Source: Symsagittifera roscoffensis | Lineage: Eukaryota > Xenacoelomorpha > Acoela > Convolutidae | Direction of reading: 5' to 3' | DNA length: 62,000 bases | Assembly: GCF_963678635.1 (NCBI RefSeq) | Contig: NC_087070.1 | Location: 24,732,007 to 24,794,006, forward strand | Part shown: piece after piece, positions 31,013-42,965 of the stretch | How positions within the stretch are numbered: position 1 is the stretch's first letter | Layout: each line of letters begins with the position of its first letter | Program-made: the position numbers and the translations under genes | Notes under the pieces: generated by a model | What the model was told of the DNA's origin: nothing | Databases searched by the model: none | The model's input: the letters and a program-made list of their open reading frames with translations, nothing else

Positions 31013-31336
31013 GACGGCAGCGATGGCATCCAATCTTCTATGGCTGAATGTAACATCGTCAACCACTATATGGCTGGCTTGTGTGATTTGCTTCTGTTGA
31101 GCAGTGGCAACACAATGAACACCGCCGACAATGAAGTAGCAGTTAATATACTCTCAGTTCTATCTTCAATCTGTGACGACACGAAAGCTACTAACCTATC
31201 ATCAGCATCGTCGTCATCGCCTTTGCCGAATAAACTGGATTCTAAAAGAGATCGCAACTTGAGGCAAAACTTGGTGTGCAGCTATAATTGTGTTTTACAA
31301 TGTATTCCCATGCTTCTATCGTCACAAAAGCGCACA
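31013..31336 (+). CDS. ARMC8: ARMC8 exon (ARM repeats, middle part)
   Basis: 324 bp, phase 0 to 0. The acceptor is GATTTAG|GAC, because the earlier AG at 30,998 would bring a TAG in frame. Donor ACA|GTGAGT. It encodes SSMAECNIVNHYMAGLCDLL, a serine-rich loop, and CVLQCIPMLLSS. This matches the N-H-G-A-V-Q-N-I-A-H-L-L part of ARMC8. The serine/asparagine loop of about 30 residues is an insertion compared with vertebrates. Confidence 0.7.
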
Positions 31337-31509
31337 GTGAGTTAGCTTGTCTCAAATGTATTGCTGGGTTTATTCGAAATGGTTTTATGTTGAAAAAATA
31401 ATATGCAATTTGTTAACGAAAATTGGAAAAGGAGGCTGCTGCTTCCTGGTCAAAAGTTCAATTCAAACCCCATCCGAGTTATTTTCCGACGTTTTAGTCT
31501 AGATTTTTA

Positions 31510-32050
31510 AGAGTACTGAACGAAGTGAAGACTCTTTTGGAAGCCTTTCTGATTTTTTTTTCAGGAAAAGTCTCTAATAACTACAGATGTGCATTCATAC
31601 ATATTGATGCATTTATGAATGCACGTAGGTATATACGCTTTTTTTGAGGTCAAGTGAAATTCATCTGCTGAAAATTACGTAAATAGCACTCTCCAAATAC
31701 GATTGTGGAAATGGCGCAAAAAAGCGAACGATTTCTAGTTTCGAAAACGGAATTTAATTTTTAGATTTTCAGCGGAATAAAAACTACCTATTGATTCATG
31801 ATTTTCTAGTTTGGTTCACGTTATCAAAAAAGCGACAATCGTTAATTGTTCTAGAAATTTAAAGAGCTTAAATGGCATCTATTTTGTTTCTTGGAAGTTA
31901 GAAAGTTTAGTGGAAATTTCAAGAAAGTCAGTGCTTTTTCATGTTTACTTGCGTTCATTACTCTTTTCCAATCTTCGATTGGCTATATTCTTGATAAATT
32001 TTTTAAATGGGTTCTCTAGCCTTGTTACGCTAGCTACGTATACGTTTTCC
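31510..32050 (+). repeat. Interspersed repeat R1, copy in ARMC8 intron
   Basis: Starts AGTACTGAACGAAGTGAAGA and includes AGCGGAATAAAAACTACCTA, a TTGATTCATGATTTTCTAG region, an AATTTAAAGAGCTTAAATGG block and an ACTCTTTTCCAATCTTCGAT end. Related copies are at 51,366-51,790, 56,090-56,520, 57,573-58,400, 59,610-59,830 and 60,007-60,480. No ORF or terminal inverted repeats are seen, so class is unknown. The rest of the 31,337-33,603 intron is AT-rich with nothing assignable apart from the tandem repeat at 33,437. Confidence 0.6.
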
Positions 32051-33436
32051 ACGTTTTTCAAGACCCAGACTGCAGATTTGGCGTAGAGTTAACAATCCAT
32101 GACAGGAACAAACAAAAGTCTCGAGTTGAATTTGGCCAGGAGGTCATTTTTGCAAACTAAAATTTTTACTCTTGAAAAAATAATTGACAGAATATTATAT
32201 TTCTGCTTATTTTTGGCCAACTGAATTGCTCTTCACTTCACGGTGTTTTTTCTTATGATTTGACAATTTTTTAGTATATTTGAATACGTTTTACACTTAC
32301 GAGAGTAAGTGTTTTGTAATTGGGAACTAGACATTTTTCCTGCAAACAACGTATGCACAAATCTACAAGTGCTGATATAAAATGGCCATATAACAGCGTT
32401 GATGTGGCATCGTTGTTCATATTATATGCTAAAGAAATTTTTTGAATGAAAACTGATTGTAGCATTTTTTCTTCGTTCTAATTTCAGTCCGCTCAATTTC
32501 GTTGGCTGTTTTTTTGATTAATTGCTATATTTAAGAAATTGAATTTGCTCTATATTTGAACCTTAAAAATTGCAGGCTCCTTCTTTTTTTGGTCTGAACA
32601 TGGTTTCTTTTGCACCCTAAGCTCTTGGGCTTTAGTCCCTGTCGGTCCTTGTTTTTTTTTTCAGTACGAAGATGATGCCTTTTCCTGGAAAATTGAATTG
32701 GCGGACTTTAGTTTGTCTGTTCATTTGTTGCCTACCTTTTTTTTCAGAGACTGAAGTTTTTTTTCTGATTTAAAAAAAGTTAAAGACTTTTAAACAATTG
32801 CGACAATTTTTTTAATTATTGAGACGATTAAACAATTTTTTATTTCATCAATTTTTCAACTGGGCGAGTTGTTTTTATTTTTCGGTTTTTAATTTTAGTG
32901 GGTTCGGTTTATCTTTGCTTTATCGGCTTAGTCTTTGTAGTTTGAAAAGCAAAAATTTTAGTTTAATGTTTTAAAACTTAAGTCTCTCAAAATTGTTTGT
33001 AGCAACAATTTTTTATGTCATTTTTTTGCTGTTTTCGGCTCTTTGCGAGTTTTCCCAAGTTTTATTGGCCTAGCGTCTGCTCGGTTAATGTTGCTTAAAG
33101 CTTATGAAAAGCTGGTTGTTGTGTTTCTCGAGTGTTTTCCACAATTTATTTTTCTTTTTTTTATCTTTGTTTTGATTTCACCATATTTTCACCTGTGCTG
33201 AGTAATGGTGCATTGTGAAATGAGATCCAAAATTTTAAACTGAATTTTAAAAAATGATGTACGGTTTCAGGACGATGTTTTTTTCTCATTCACAAAATAT
33301 AATGAACGGAACAGTGTCTTTTTTTTAAGTATAGTTTATCAGATTTCCAAAAATTGAAGAAAACAAATAGTTTTTCCTTCAGAAATTTTGGGTAATTTTT
33401 TAGTTTATGATCTTTTCTAGCGTATTTTTCTACCTT

Positions 33437-33515
33437 TTTCTCGACTTCAGATTTCTCGACCCTTTTTTCGACTTCAGATTTCTCGACCCTTTTCTCGACT
33501 TCAGATTTCTCTTTC
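33437..33515 (+). repeat. Short tandem repeat, about 30-bp period
   Basis: TCTCGACTTCAGATTTCTCG is repeated about 2.7 times just upstream of the next ARMC8 exon. It contributes pyrimidine-rich sequence 90-160 bp before the acceptor. Confidence 0.7.
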
Positions 33516-33603
33516 TTTCAGGTATTTTCGCGAATCTAATATAAATTTCAATGAGGTTTTAAGAGAACTAAGGGTAAGTTACCTGTTTGTCTTTGTTTTG
33601 CAG

Positions 33604-33682
33604 GTATTCGACTCTGCCTTGAGATTTGTGCTGAGTGCAACAGAAGAGAACCCTCAGACATCACAACTGTTTGTCAAGCAAA
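33604..33682 (+). CDS. ARMC8: ARMC8 exon
   Basis: 79 bp, acceptor TTTTGCAG, donor A|GTGAGA, phase 0 in and 1 out. It encodes VFDSALRFVLSATEENPQTS, the counterpart of [20 protein letters not shown] in human ARMC8, the best short match in this part of the gene. Confidence 0.75.
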
Positions 33683-34118
33683 GTGAGACTTAGATTTCTT
33701 TGTCTTTTTTAGGAGTTCTTTCTTCAATTATTCGGTTAACTTTGTTTTCTTTTGATTCAAGTCTCAAAATATTGAAAGGAAATTATTTATGCGGTTTCAG
33801 GGCTGAAAAATTGACGAAAAGAAAAAACGTAATTTGTAATAACCGACTTGTATGTTGTTTAGTTTCTGTATTCTAGCATATATTGTTGATTCTAGACACT
33901 ATCGTTAGATGATTAAATTAACGGTGATGATTAAATTGGAAGTTTTTGTCATGGCAGAAGGACGGAAAAACAAGCCAAAATTAACAGTTCTCTGAGCTCA
34001 ATTCTTTCTTGTTTTGTGATTCTGAAATATAGTTGGCTTGCACAGTTTTGGGCATTCGGTCTTTTTGGCATGAGGTATTTTCGCGGCTCATAGTAAATAC
34101 ATTGATAGTTTGTTTTAG

Positions 34119-34407
34119 TCAACACGATGGATCTGGAGGATATAAGGGACGATGTTGAAGGAGAAGTAGAAGGAAGGGAGTCGAGTTGTGTGTCTATCAT
34201 CTGCAACCAGCTCAGATGGGATAGAAGCAGAGACTCCCAACTTCTCTGCTGTAAAGTACTCATATCCCTCCTACACTCTAAAGCACTACAGCAACAGTGG
34301 CCCAAGTTCGCCTACAAAGTACTGCCTACTCTGGTACGACTGAGCAAGACTGACTGTAGTTTGAAACAGAGGACGGTGGCGGCCCAGTTGATACATGGTC
34401 TAATTAG
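34119..34407 (+). CDS. ARMC8: ARMC8 exon
   Basis: 289 bp, acceptor TTGTTTTAG, donor AG|GTACAA, phase 1 in and 2 out. After an acidic stretch (DLEDIRDDVEGEVEG) it encodes IICNQLRWDRSRDSQLLCCK and YKVLPTLVRLSK, matching F-V-K-M-L-Q-R-D-K-P-I-E-M-Q and L-K-T-L-P-C-L-V-R-M of ARMC8. It ends in the A-A-Q-L-I-H-G-L-I helix (human A-E-T-L-A-Y-L-I). The next recognised exon enters in phase 0, so an exon is missing after this one. Confidence 0.8.
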
Positions 34408-35085
34408 GTACAAGTTTGATAGTTGGCTCCTATAATTAAAGATTGACCCTTAACGAAAAACTAAAACCAAAAAGTTTTTTGATAAACATTTTTGGAACAT
34501 TCTGATCAAAATTGTTATTTTTCGACAAAATGTATTTCAAATTTAATATTCCTTGGCAAATTTGAAAATTTCAAAGCGTTGGTCGGTTTAAAGTGTATCT
34601 CTTAAAAAACCATAGGGGGAACTGTTTGGCAGCTGACGAGAATCATTTATAATTCATAATAACAAAAGTGCTCGTATATCAGGGATTTTCCGTCTGTTAT
34701 TACCTTTTCTGAAAAATCCGACCTCTTTTTACTCTGTATTTTTCTACGCTTTCGATTGGGAAGCGTTGTCAAATCGGAATCAAAACTTTTTTTTATCAAT
34801 GAATTGTTTTTACAAAAGTTTTGTTAAATCATTCGTCCAGCAACTCATTCGGCCCAGCTGGTGTCTGCTAAATTATTGCCGGCTTACTTGCCGCTGTATA
34901 AATTTTGTTGATAATTAGACACTCACACTTGTCCTAATAGAATATTTTCCCTGCATTTAACTTATTTTAATCCAGACAAATGTATGAAATGTGGCCATTT
35001 TTTCAAAAAAAAAAAAGGTTTTTCAATTTAGCGGGTTCGATATCATTTTCTGGCAGCTAGCTGATTGTGATTTTTCGCAAATGGT

Positions 35086-35102
35086 GCAAAGCTCAGCTTT
35101 GC
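35086..35102 (+). repeat. Dispersed hairpin element (GCAAAGC/GCTTTGC)
   Basis: A 7-bp stem with a TCA loop. Other copies pair GCGAAGC with GCTTCGC, so both sides of the stem have changed together. Confidence 0.6.
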
Positions 35103-36550
35103 TTGTGTTTCATAATACCTTTTTTACAAACTATATTTAAGCCCCATAATTTTTATATGAATTTTTCTGGTTGTTAAACTTAATTCAAAGGAGTCACTCT
35201 GATTTTGGAAATGAAAGGCCTTAACTTCTTTGATTTCGGAAGTAAAAGGCCGTTTGTGGCTTTGTTTGAAATAAACGTAATAACAAAGCAAGCAAAACTA
35301 TAGTGAGTCGATTTTAAACAAAATTGAGCAATCGGTCAAGTTTTTGAAAAGCATAATCTGATTCACTTACTCGAACAAAAAAGTTCTTTTCAAAACGTCG
35401 AACTTATAGCAACTTTTGTCCTATGTAAACCAATGAAAGGCTTAAGTAAATGAAATGAATGAAATAAAAAACCTTTGCCTTATAAGGTTGGTTTATTTTT
35501 TCAAATAGTAAAAAAAATAGTGTGTAATAACTTTTTTAGCTCATAAAAAACTCAATCACTACGAAAAATTCAGTTTTAATTTTTCTTGGCATGAAAACGC
35601 AATACTGCTACTGGCTGCCGTATTTAATAGAACTTTGACGTTTTGATGGAGTGTTTTAATTGCGCTCAGAATACTTGTAAACGGAAGAGTTAATTTTTTT
35701 GTCGTTTTTCCGTTTTGCTGTGCAGTTTTGATCAGGTTTGCTCTTGTTGTAAGAGCAAATTGGGTCAAGATATGATGCGTGATAGGTTAACCTGCTATTG
35801 CAGCCGATGATGTGCAATTTCCACCGTTATTTTGAGAACTTTTTGTTCCGATCATTTGAAAAGGAACTTTGTATTCTGGTGTGCCTTAGTTTTTTTTTGT
35901 TTTCCACGCAAAATCAGTTATCACAAACAATCATTTGAGAGAGCTTGTGATATACTATATAAAAGCCTTTGCACTCGTGTTTCGAACGACATTAAATAAT
36001 TTTGAAAAAATTTGCCTTTGTCGAGAAAAACCGGTTTGAAGTTTTTGGTTTTTCGTCTAAATTCGAGCGAATTTGCGAGCGGGCAGGCTGACAATAGTTT
36101 ATTTTTATGGCTTAAAAGCTTATAATTTTCTAAACTAAACCGTAAAATTTTAATTTTACTCGATCAACGTTAATTTTTTTAGAGCCTTTTTGGAAAATAG
36201 CGCCTTTTGGTTGATTTTTTTCGTTTTGCTAGTCAATTTTCTACAATATTGTTTTTCTAGTTGCTTTTTTTGCTATGATCTTCGAATATGCCTAATCTTT
36301 AGTTTTTCGTTCTAATTATTTTATCACAGCGTGTCGAAAAAATGGCACTTTTTAAAAAAAAAAACTTTTTTTTATACTACGGTCGGAACATTCTCTGCTA
36401 CTTGCACAGTAACAGGCTATCCTTGTTACAATTGCGTTAAGCAAGCGTTAGAAAATTGGAATCTGCTTTTTTGCTTGACATTTTGTTTAGCACGTTCAAT
36501 TGAATCAGTTTACACCTTGGTTCATATGAGATGAAAAGCAAGGAGTTAAT

Positions 36551-36622
36551 TTGTGCATGTGGCGTACAGGTAAAGCACCTACCTAAAATGACAAAAATCA
36601 ATGGCTCGAATTCGACCAAGAC
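36551..36622 (+). repeat. tRNA-derived SINE-like sequence
   Basis: Box-A-like TGGCGTACAGGTAAAGC and box-B-like GGCTCGAATTC are 40 bp apart, followed by CCTTTTTTTT, a pol III terminator-like run. The anticodon arm does not fold properly, so this is not a functional tRNA. A similar sequence occurs in each 3.07-kb unit further right. Confidence 0.5.
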
Positions 36623-36863
36623 CTTTTTTTTGTAAACCAAAATTTTCCGTGAATAAGAAACCTTTGTCAGAATTCTGTGTATTTGCTTGTTTCTTTTTGG
36701 CTTAGTTGCCACTGCTCAGAATTTGTCTGAGATTTAGGCATTTTAAAATTAAAATCATTATTTTTAAATATATCTCTTCTTTCAATTTATAGAATTTCGT
36801 CCAATTAAAATTCTTTCTTTCTAAAAATTCTTTCATTTAAAATTCTTTCAATTTTATTATTTG

Positions 36864-38930
36864 AGATCCAATACAGTTTTGCAGGATTTTTTATGTTATT
36901 TTTTAAATTCTTTTTTGTTTTTGTATTTTTCTTTTTTATTATCAAAAAGAGACCAATAAAAAGCGCCTTCTCAATAAATATCGAAAATTATGATTATTTC
37001 TGATTGCATTCATTTGAAATAAAAAAATAAATATATACCTTTTATATCAGAAATCAATCTGTTAATTAAAGGAAAGGCATGTTTTTCCTACTCATAAGGC
37101 ACAATGGTTAAGAAATAGGACGGAGGATAATATTAAGTAGGCGTTTACCCAGTAAGTTTTTAAAACATTCTAAAGTCTGGGATGAACTCGGTTCAACTTC
37201 AAGGCTAGACACTTTCAAGGCTACTTCTCCAATTTATCTCCAATGTTTTTGATGCGGTTACAGAGTCATTTCAGTCTGAAGCAAACCAACAAAAAACAGC
37301 AACATCCTTGCTTAAGAAAACCAACTTTTCGTGCACCAATTTGATCTATGAATTATTTGAAATTTTTCAAATTTTAATGTTTGAACAGCTCGCTTCTAAA
37401 AAAATAAGTTGTTGACAACCGATTAGCTCTATGAAGCTACTTGAAAAGTTTTGAAGTTTTATCACTTGAAAAGCTTGCTTCGAAAAACTTTAATTCTTCG
37501 CGAATTGATTCGCTCTATGAAGTAACTTGAAAAAATTCGAAGATTAATTGTTCATAGGTTTGTTCTAAGATATTGCTATTTTTTTGCAAACCGGTTGAAC
37601 CTATGAATTGCTTTCAAAGATTTCAACGTTTCGTTGTTCGAATAGCTTCCTTAAGAAAACCAAGTTTTGCGAACTGATTCGAAAATATATTCACGCTTTT
37701 CCGAAGTGTCTACGCCTTATTAACTTGCACGAGCGACTTCGTTTTTTTATCCACACTATAAAAACAACTTCGAAATACTTCACAGTTTCATCGCTCCAAT
37801 AGCTTGATTGAATAGTTTAGTTTTTTTTGCGATGCAACCCAAGTTATGAAACGAACTTTAAAATGTTCAAAATTTTTGTCGCTTTAATAGCGTGCTTGAA
37901 AACCTTTCAACTTTTTTGCGATGTTATGTAAGCAACGAAAAAAGTTTCCAATTGTTTCCGTATGTCGTTGTATCCATAGCTTGCTTGAGCATTTTTAATG
38001 TTTTTGCAAAGCAATTAAAGCTTTGAAAACAACTTCAAAATATTTCATCGAATTAATAGCTTTTGTGGATCACTGACACTTTTTGCGAAGCAATCCAAGC
38101 TATGAAAAGACTTTCGTATTGTTTCAAAGTTTAATCAATTCAATAGCTTGCTAGAATAACTTTGCGTGCCGATTTGATCTATGAAATCACGTGGATTAAT
38201 TCAAATTTTCTTCACTTTAATAGCTTGCTAGAAAAATCTTAATTTTTTGACTAACCAGTCGCTTCATGAATTATCTTGAAATGTTATAAAGTTTCATCTT
38301 TTGCACAGCTTGTTTAGAATTTATTTAATTTTTCTTGAGCTGAATCTCTCGGTAATTTAACTTGAAATATTGCAAAGTTTCATTACGCGTATGGCTTGCT
38401 TAGCACTTGAAATTTTTGCGAACTGATTTGCTCTATAAAGTAATTTGAAGTAGTTCCATGCTTCATGATTTAAACAGCTTGCTTCGAAAAACTATGTTAG
38501 GCTCGTTTCGCTCCATGAAATAGCTTGAAACTTTGCAAAATTTCCTTATTTAAATTCATTACTTATATTGAAAAACTTGAACTTTTTTTCAACCGATTCG
38601 TTCTATGAAATATTTTGAAATATTTCAAAGTTTTTTCACTGGAATATTTTGCTCTGAAAAACAGTTTTTCACGAGTCCAGTCGCTCAAGGAAATAATTTG
38701 AAATTTTGTTAAGTCTCATTGCTTAAATAGCTTGCTCAGAACAAGTAACGTTTTGCGAGCCGATTGTTTAATGAAGTGAAATTTCCAAAAGTTAATAAGA
38801 AGGCGCTTTTTATTGGTTTCTTTTCAATAAAACCAGAAAACTGCAATAAAAACAGAAAACAACTTTCAAAATTTTTTGATAAAAAAAACTAATGGAAAAA
38901 ATTCCTAAAATTCTGCAAAATGTGTTGGAG
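36864..38930 (+). mobile_element. Inverted-repeat element carrying an ~84-bp minisatellite
   Basis: The ends are imperfect inverted repeats of roughly 110 bp. Left 36,864-36,976 includes CCAATACAGTTTTGCAGG and GACCAATAAAAAGCGCCTTC. Right 38,799-38,930 includes GAAGGCGCTTTTTATTGG and CTGCAAAATGTGTTGG. Between them (37,290-38,790) about 18 divergent copies of an ~84-bp monomer are present. Each has the blocks ATAGCTTGCTTGA, TTTTTGCGAA-CCGATT and CTATGAAAT-ACTTGAAA. No ORF. A foldback-like or tandem-repeat-bearing MITE is the best description. Target duplication is not clear. Confidence 0.75.
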
Positions 38931-39657
38931 CTTAATTTTTGCACCAAAGTTCAATGAATTTGTTTCGTTTAACTGGTTTGAGTTTTATGATTCAAGGGTC
39001 AGAGAATGGCTAGATCGTACCTACTTTTGCAAAACGTTGTTTTTTTTTGAAGAAGTATATGAAATATTTTGCTGTTTTTACACTAAATTTTTACAACGTA
39101 ATTCTGGCCTAAATTTTGCATCTCAGGTGGCGCGAAGCGTCGCTTCACCTCTATATATATGCTTTCGAGCTTCAGTTTTTTCAATAGCGATCTTGTTATG
39201 ATTCTCGCGCCGTTGCTCGGATATCTTCGTTCTTTGTGAACGCAATACTCGAGTTTATGGCTGTTATTTCTGCGCAGACCAGATTTTTTCATTTCCTCTG
39301 TCCACAGATATTTTGAAAAAGTTTGTTTTTGCGAGGGAAGGGCAAGTGGAAGTCGGAGTTTAGATATTTTTAAGTTACGCTTGAGATTAGCAACCGCTAT
39401 CAAATCGGAATATGGACTTTTTTTCGGGTTGACGCGTTCAACAAAATCTCTTGAATCTTTCATGATGCTGCTTACATGATCGTTTTCTTGAAATTCCAAT
39501 TTTTGGCTACCATTAACTGCTGGAAAATGCTATATCTAGGTTTCTAGCCGTTGTATGTATACTTATAGAATTTCGATGTTAATTTTTGCTAGTTTACACA
39601 TACATATAAAAAATATACGCCCGTACTGCCAATAGCTTCTCACAAGACCCCGTCCAA
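38931..39657 (+). other. Intron DNA without recognised gene
   Basis: Holds a degenerate copy of the hairpin element (39,132-39,148, GAAGC-GTC-GCTTC). Longer open frames on either strand here show no domain and look accidental. Confidence 0.4.
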
Positions 39658-42590
39658 GTGAAATACAGCAATGACCATAAATCTTTTCTCCCCCAGAGTA
39701 GCGTAGCAGATAAATATCCGGAAGAGTCATTACTGCAAGCAGACACTACCGTAAATTATCGAACGTGGGCCGAAACAACTGAAACCCCTAAATTACAACC
39801 ACCGCTACTGCAAAAAAAAACCGAATCAGGAAGGGGCGTTCTGAGACCAAAAAAAAGTTCACGCTCTCACCACTTGAAGAAACAAATCAAAGTAATCTAG
39901 CTAATGACTTAATAAATGCTCTTGTACAAGTCATTGTTAGTGCTATTCAACCTGGTATTAAAGTTGCTAGAAATTCATCCCCTCACAAAGAAACTCCTTT
40001 TCAGTTGAAACTGGATCCGATTAAAAATGCATCTGCTGTAATTTCTGTGCTAATCATTAAAACTAGGTCCCATAAGAAACATGTTGAAGACTTGGAAGCA
40101 TTTATATTTTGTCTTGAACCTCCGCCATCAATAATATGTATAACTGAAACATGGTTAAAAACTCAAGGTGATTCCAACGCTTTATTTATAAAAGGTTATG
40201 ATCAATACAGAGTGTAGTCTCGTGAATTGCGAGGTGGAGGTGAAATTATTCAAGCCCTGAAGGGGATCAACCTTGTTGAAGAATTGCCGATAGTTATTAA
40301 AGAAGCTTTATTGGTGAAAATCTCACTTCTAGGTTTCCAGTTTGTCATAACGGTAATATATAACCTCCAAGAATAAATAAACCTGATTTTTTAGAAAACT
40401 TAGTTACCTTTCTCAAGTGCAGGTCATCTCAAATACCTTGATGATTGTATGCGGAAGTTTCAATATAGATACATTAAAAACCATTTTGCAGTGAGAGATA
40501 AAGATAATGCAAATGTAAATATCCTTGAACACCAAGAATTTCTGTTCATTATCCTATTAGTCTAAGTTTTCCAATAAAACAAAAATTAGAAGAAGGCCTT
40601 GAAAATTTGAGAGATACCTCCTTTTCAAAATCCTCCGATGTAGTTGATAAGTTCTTGTTTTTGTTCAATCTTCGCTCAAAAGATTTTAAATTATCGAGTA
40701 CAGTTGAAAGTTTTGACAATTTTTATCAGCTTTTTCAAAACACACCTAATGAATATGCACCTATTATACAGCGATAATATAAAGAAAAATTAAATACTTC
40801 CATGGTTTACAAATCGAATAAAAATCTTGAGAACCAAGAGAAATAAATTACACAAAAATCTGGCGAATAATAAAAACAGTACGGACAAATTATGCCAACT
40901 TAAACGAGAGAGGCAACAGTTAGAAAAAGAAATAAAAACCGCAAAAAAGACATTTTATTTCAACAAATTCTATAACTTATCGGAGACTCCAGACAAACTT
41001 TCAAACTGCTCAATAAGCTGAAAGGAAAACAATCGTGTGCATTATCAATACCCAGTCGTTCCTCATGTTGCATTCTCACAGAGCATCCTTCACTTCGACT
41101 GTGGTGGAACAATTCAATAGTTTCTTGGTAAGTTTGGGTTTAACTATACAAAAAAAATATGAGTCATCAAAGTCCCATATATCCTTCTGAAATAAAGTTT
41201 CTTGCAGAGATCAACAACTAATGAAATATTTTCATGCATCGGTAATTTCGCCAATTCTCTCGAATTTATTCAATCTATCCTTTCAAGAAGGCAAAACTCC
41301 GAATGAACTAGCGAAAGCTAAACTCTACCATTACACAAAGGTGGATCAAAGAACGATGAAAACAACTATCGTCCAATTGCAATACTGAATGCTTTGAGTA
41401 AGTTTTATGAGCGAGTAATGTACAATAGAGTATATGCATATTTCGAGAAATTCAATTTTTTATATAATCAACAGTTTGGATTCAGAACTAAGCTTAGAAC
41501 TATTGATGCCATAATAGAGGTAACTGAAAGGTTAAGGCATGAAAGAAGTGGCGAAAAAATCAACTTTTTCTTGGATCTCAAAAAAGCGTTTTATACTATT
41601 GATCATAACTTGCTAATTAAAAAAATTGAACGTTTACGGAATAAGAAGCAAAGCATCAGACTGGTTGAGCAGTTATCTACGTAATCGTCAACAGTGTATA
41701 GAAATGTCTGCAACAATTTCTTCCTGGAAACAATGTTTGTGGTGTGCCACAGGGCTCAATTTTAGGTCCTCTGTTGTTCCTTATCTATATAAACCATCTT
41801 CCTAGTGCATGTAAAAACACTGAGGTGTTTCTCATCGCAGACGATATAAGTTTAAGTGCACTAGGATGCATAGCTTTAGAAGTTCATATTGACTTGAATA
41901 ATATAAATGTTTGGTTAAATGCTAACAAACTTGCCTTGAACTTAGACAAAACAGTGCAATTGAAAGTAGGGTTAAGTGCTTCCAATTTCAACCAATCATT
42001 TTTTATCAATCATGAAGTTGTGAAAATTGCATTTTTTCCAAGTATTTGGGGACTAGAATAGAATCCAAATTATCATTTCAAACACAAATTCAACATGTTT
42101 TCAAAAAACTTGCAACTCAAAGTGGAATCGTTTGTTAACTTCGCCATTTTGTTCCCAGAGATCAGTTCATCTGTTATTGTAATTCCAATATTAAACCATT
42201 GTTTCAATACGGTGTTGTTGTTTATGGCTGTTGTAGCTACTAGTCTCTAAAACCTATTTTCCTCTAAAAAAACTATCATGTTTATTTATTTTCGGAAGCG
42301 CCGCGACAACGCAAATGATCTTTTCACAAAACACCAAATTTTGTCAGTCTGGAGCTTCATGTTTACGAACTACTAAAATCTGTGCTGAAGTCGATAAACA
42401 AATTTCATTCAAAAATTATCTTAATGATCTTTTCTTTTTTGAAAACATTTCAGTTCATGAGATTAATTAAAGAGCTGCTCAAGATCTATAAAGCTGTATA
42501 ATACCCTCAAAACAACTGGAGTATTACCGACAGACACGTCCTGTTTATCTTTGATTAAACTAGATTATATAACTAAATAATTCAGAATTA
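39658..42590 (+). pseudogene. Broken LINE: ORF1 piece, endonuclease start, reverse transcriptase
   Basis: Pieces in order: an ORF1-like hydrophilic segment (39,658-39,900), endonuclease start with S-I-I-C-I-T-E-T-W-L (40,005-40,217), RT fingers and motif A with F-F-L-D-L-K-K-A-F (41,394-41,684), then [11 protein letters not shown] and the catalytic I-A-D-D (41,744-42,061). The thumb-like end is visible in fragments to about 42,590. At least five stops or frameshifts lie between these pieces, so it is dead. Its 3' part, from motif A on, is the start of the tandem triplication. Confidence 0.8.
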
Positions 42591-42611
42591 ATTAATTATA
42601 TATTCACATAA

Positions 42612-42682
42612 GCACTCGTGGCATAGATGTAAAATATGAGACTGGGACACCAGGGATCATGGGTTCGTTTTTCAGCGCGTGC
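42612..42682 (+). repeat. tRNA-like sequence with intact acceptor stem
   Basis: 71 bp. Ends GCACTCG and CGCGTGC pair in six of seven positions. GGCATAGATGTAAAA resembles box A, and GGGTTCG starts a box B that then degenerates. The anticodon arm is shortened. Repeated at 45,681 and 48,750. A decayed tRNA-derived element, not a working tRNA. Confidence 0.45.
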
Positions 42683-42895
42683 TAGAAAATTTAAAAAGGG
42701 TAACAAGGGCTCAGTAGCTTAGCGGGTTAAATCTAACAGAGGGATAATAAACTGGGAATAAGTAAGGGAAGGTATATGGGCAGAATATGAGAAGGTAAAA
42801 AGAGAGAAAAAAGGTAAAAAGAAAATTAATTACTTGAAATAATTTTTCACTGAACTTGTTTGGAATAAATTTTATCTAATAACAAAGTGTTCGCA

Positions 42896-42965
42896 CTGTC
42901 CATGTCGCAGGGGTAAAGCGCCGGGCTTTATCGCCGGATTCATCGGTTCGATGCCTTCTGGGAAC
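42896..42965 (+). repeat. tRNA-like sequence, anticodon loop CTTTATC
   Basis: About 70 bp with box-A-like GTCGCAGGGGTAAAGCGCC and box-B-like GGTTCGATGCC, and a T run after CC at the end. In copies 2 and 3 (45,965-46,034 and 49,034-49,103) the anticodon stem is a full 5 bp with loop CTTTATC, formally anticodon TTA. The acceptor and T stems are damaged. Likely a tRNA-derived SINE head. Confidence 0.5.

Larger units (their letters stand above)
34408..36863 (+). other. Intron DNA, one tRNA-like insert, no recognised exon
   Basis: Very AT-rich. It holds a hairpin element (35,086-35,102) and a tRNA-like sequence (36,551-36,622). A stretch at 36,378-36,425 is repeated at 60,478-60,525 (GGAACATTCT-TGCTACTTGC). 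A weak exon candidate of the phase needed to repair the ARMC8 frame is at 34,683-34,764, without a good pyrimidine tract. I give it little weight. Confidence 0.5.

Noticed and set aside
35802-35876. Possible missing ARMC8 exon, open frame after TATTGCAG and before GTGTGC
   Set aside because: Only phase 0 is open, while the previous exon leaves phase 2, and the residues do not resemble ARMC8.
38920-39201. 93-codon plus-strand frame in the ARMC8 intron
   Set aside because: Composition is that of AT-rich noncoding DNA, it includes a hairpin repeat, and it does not match any expected ARMC8 segment.
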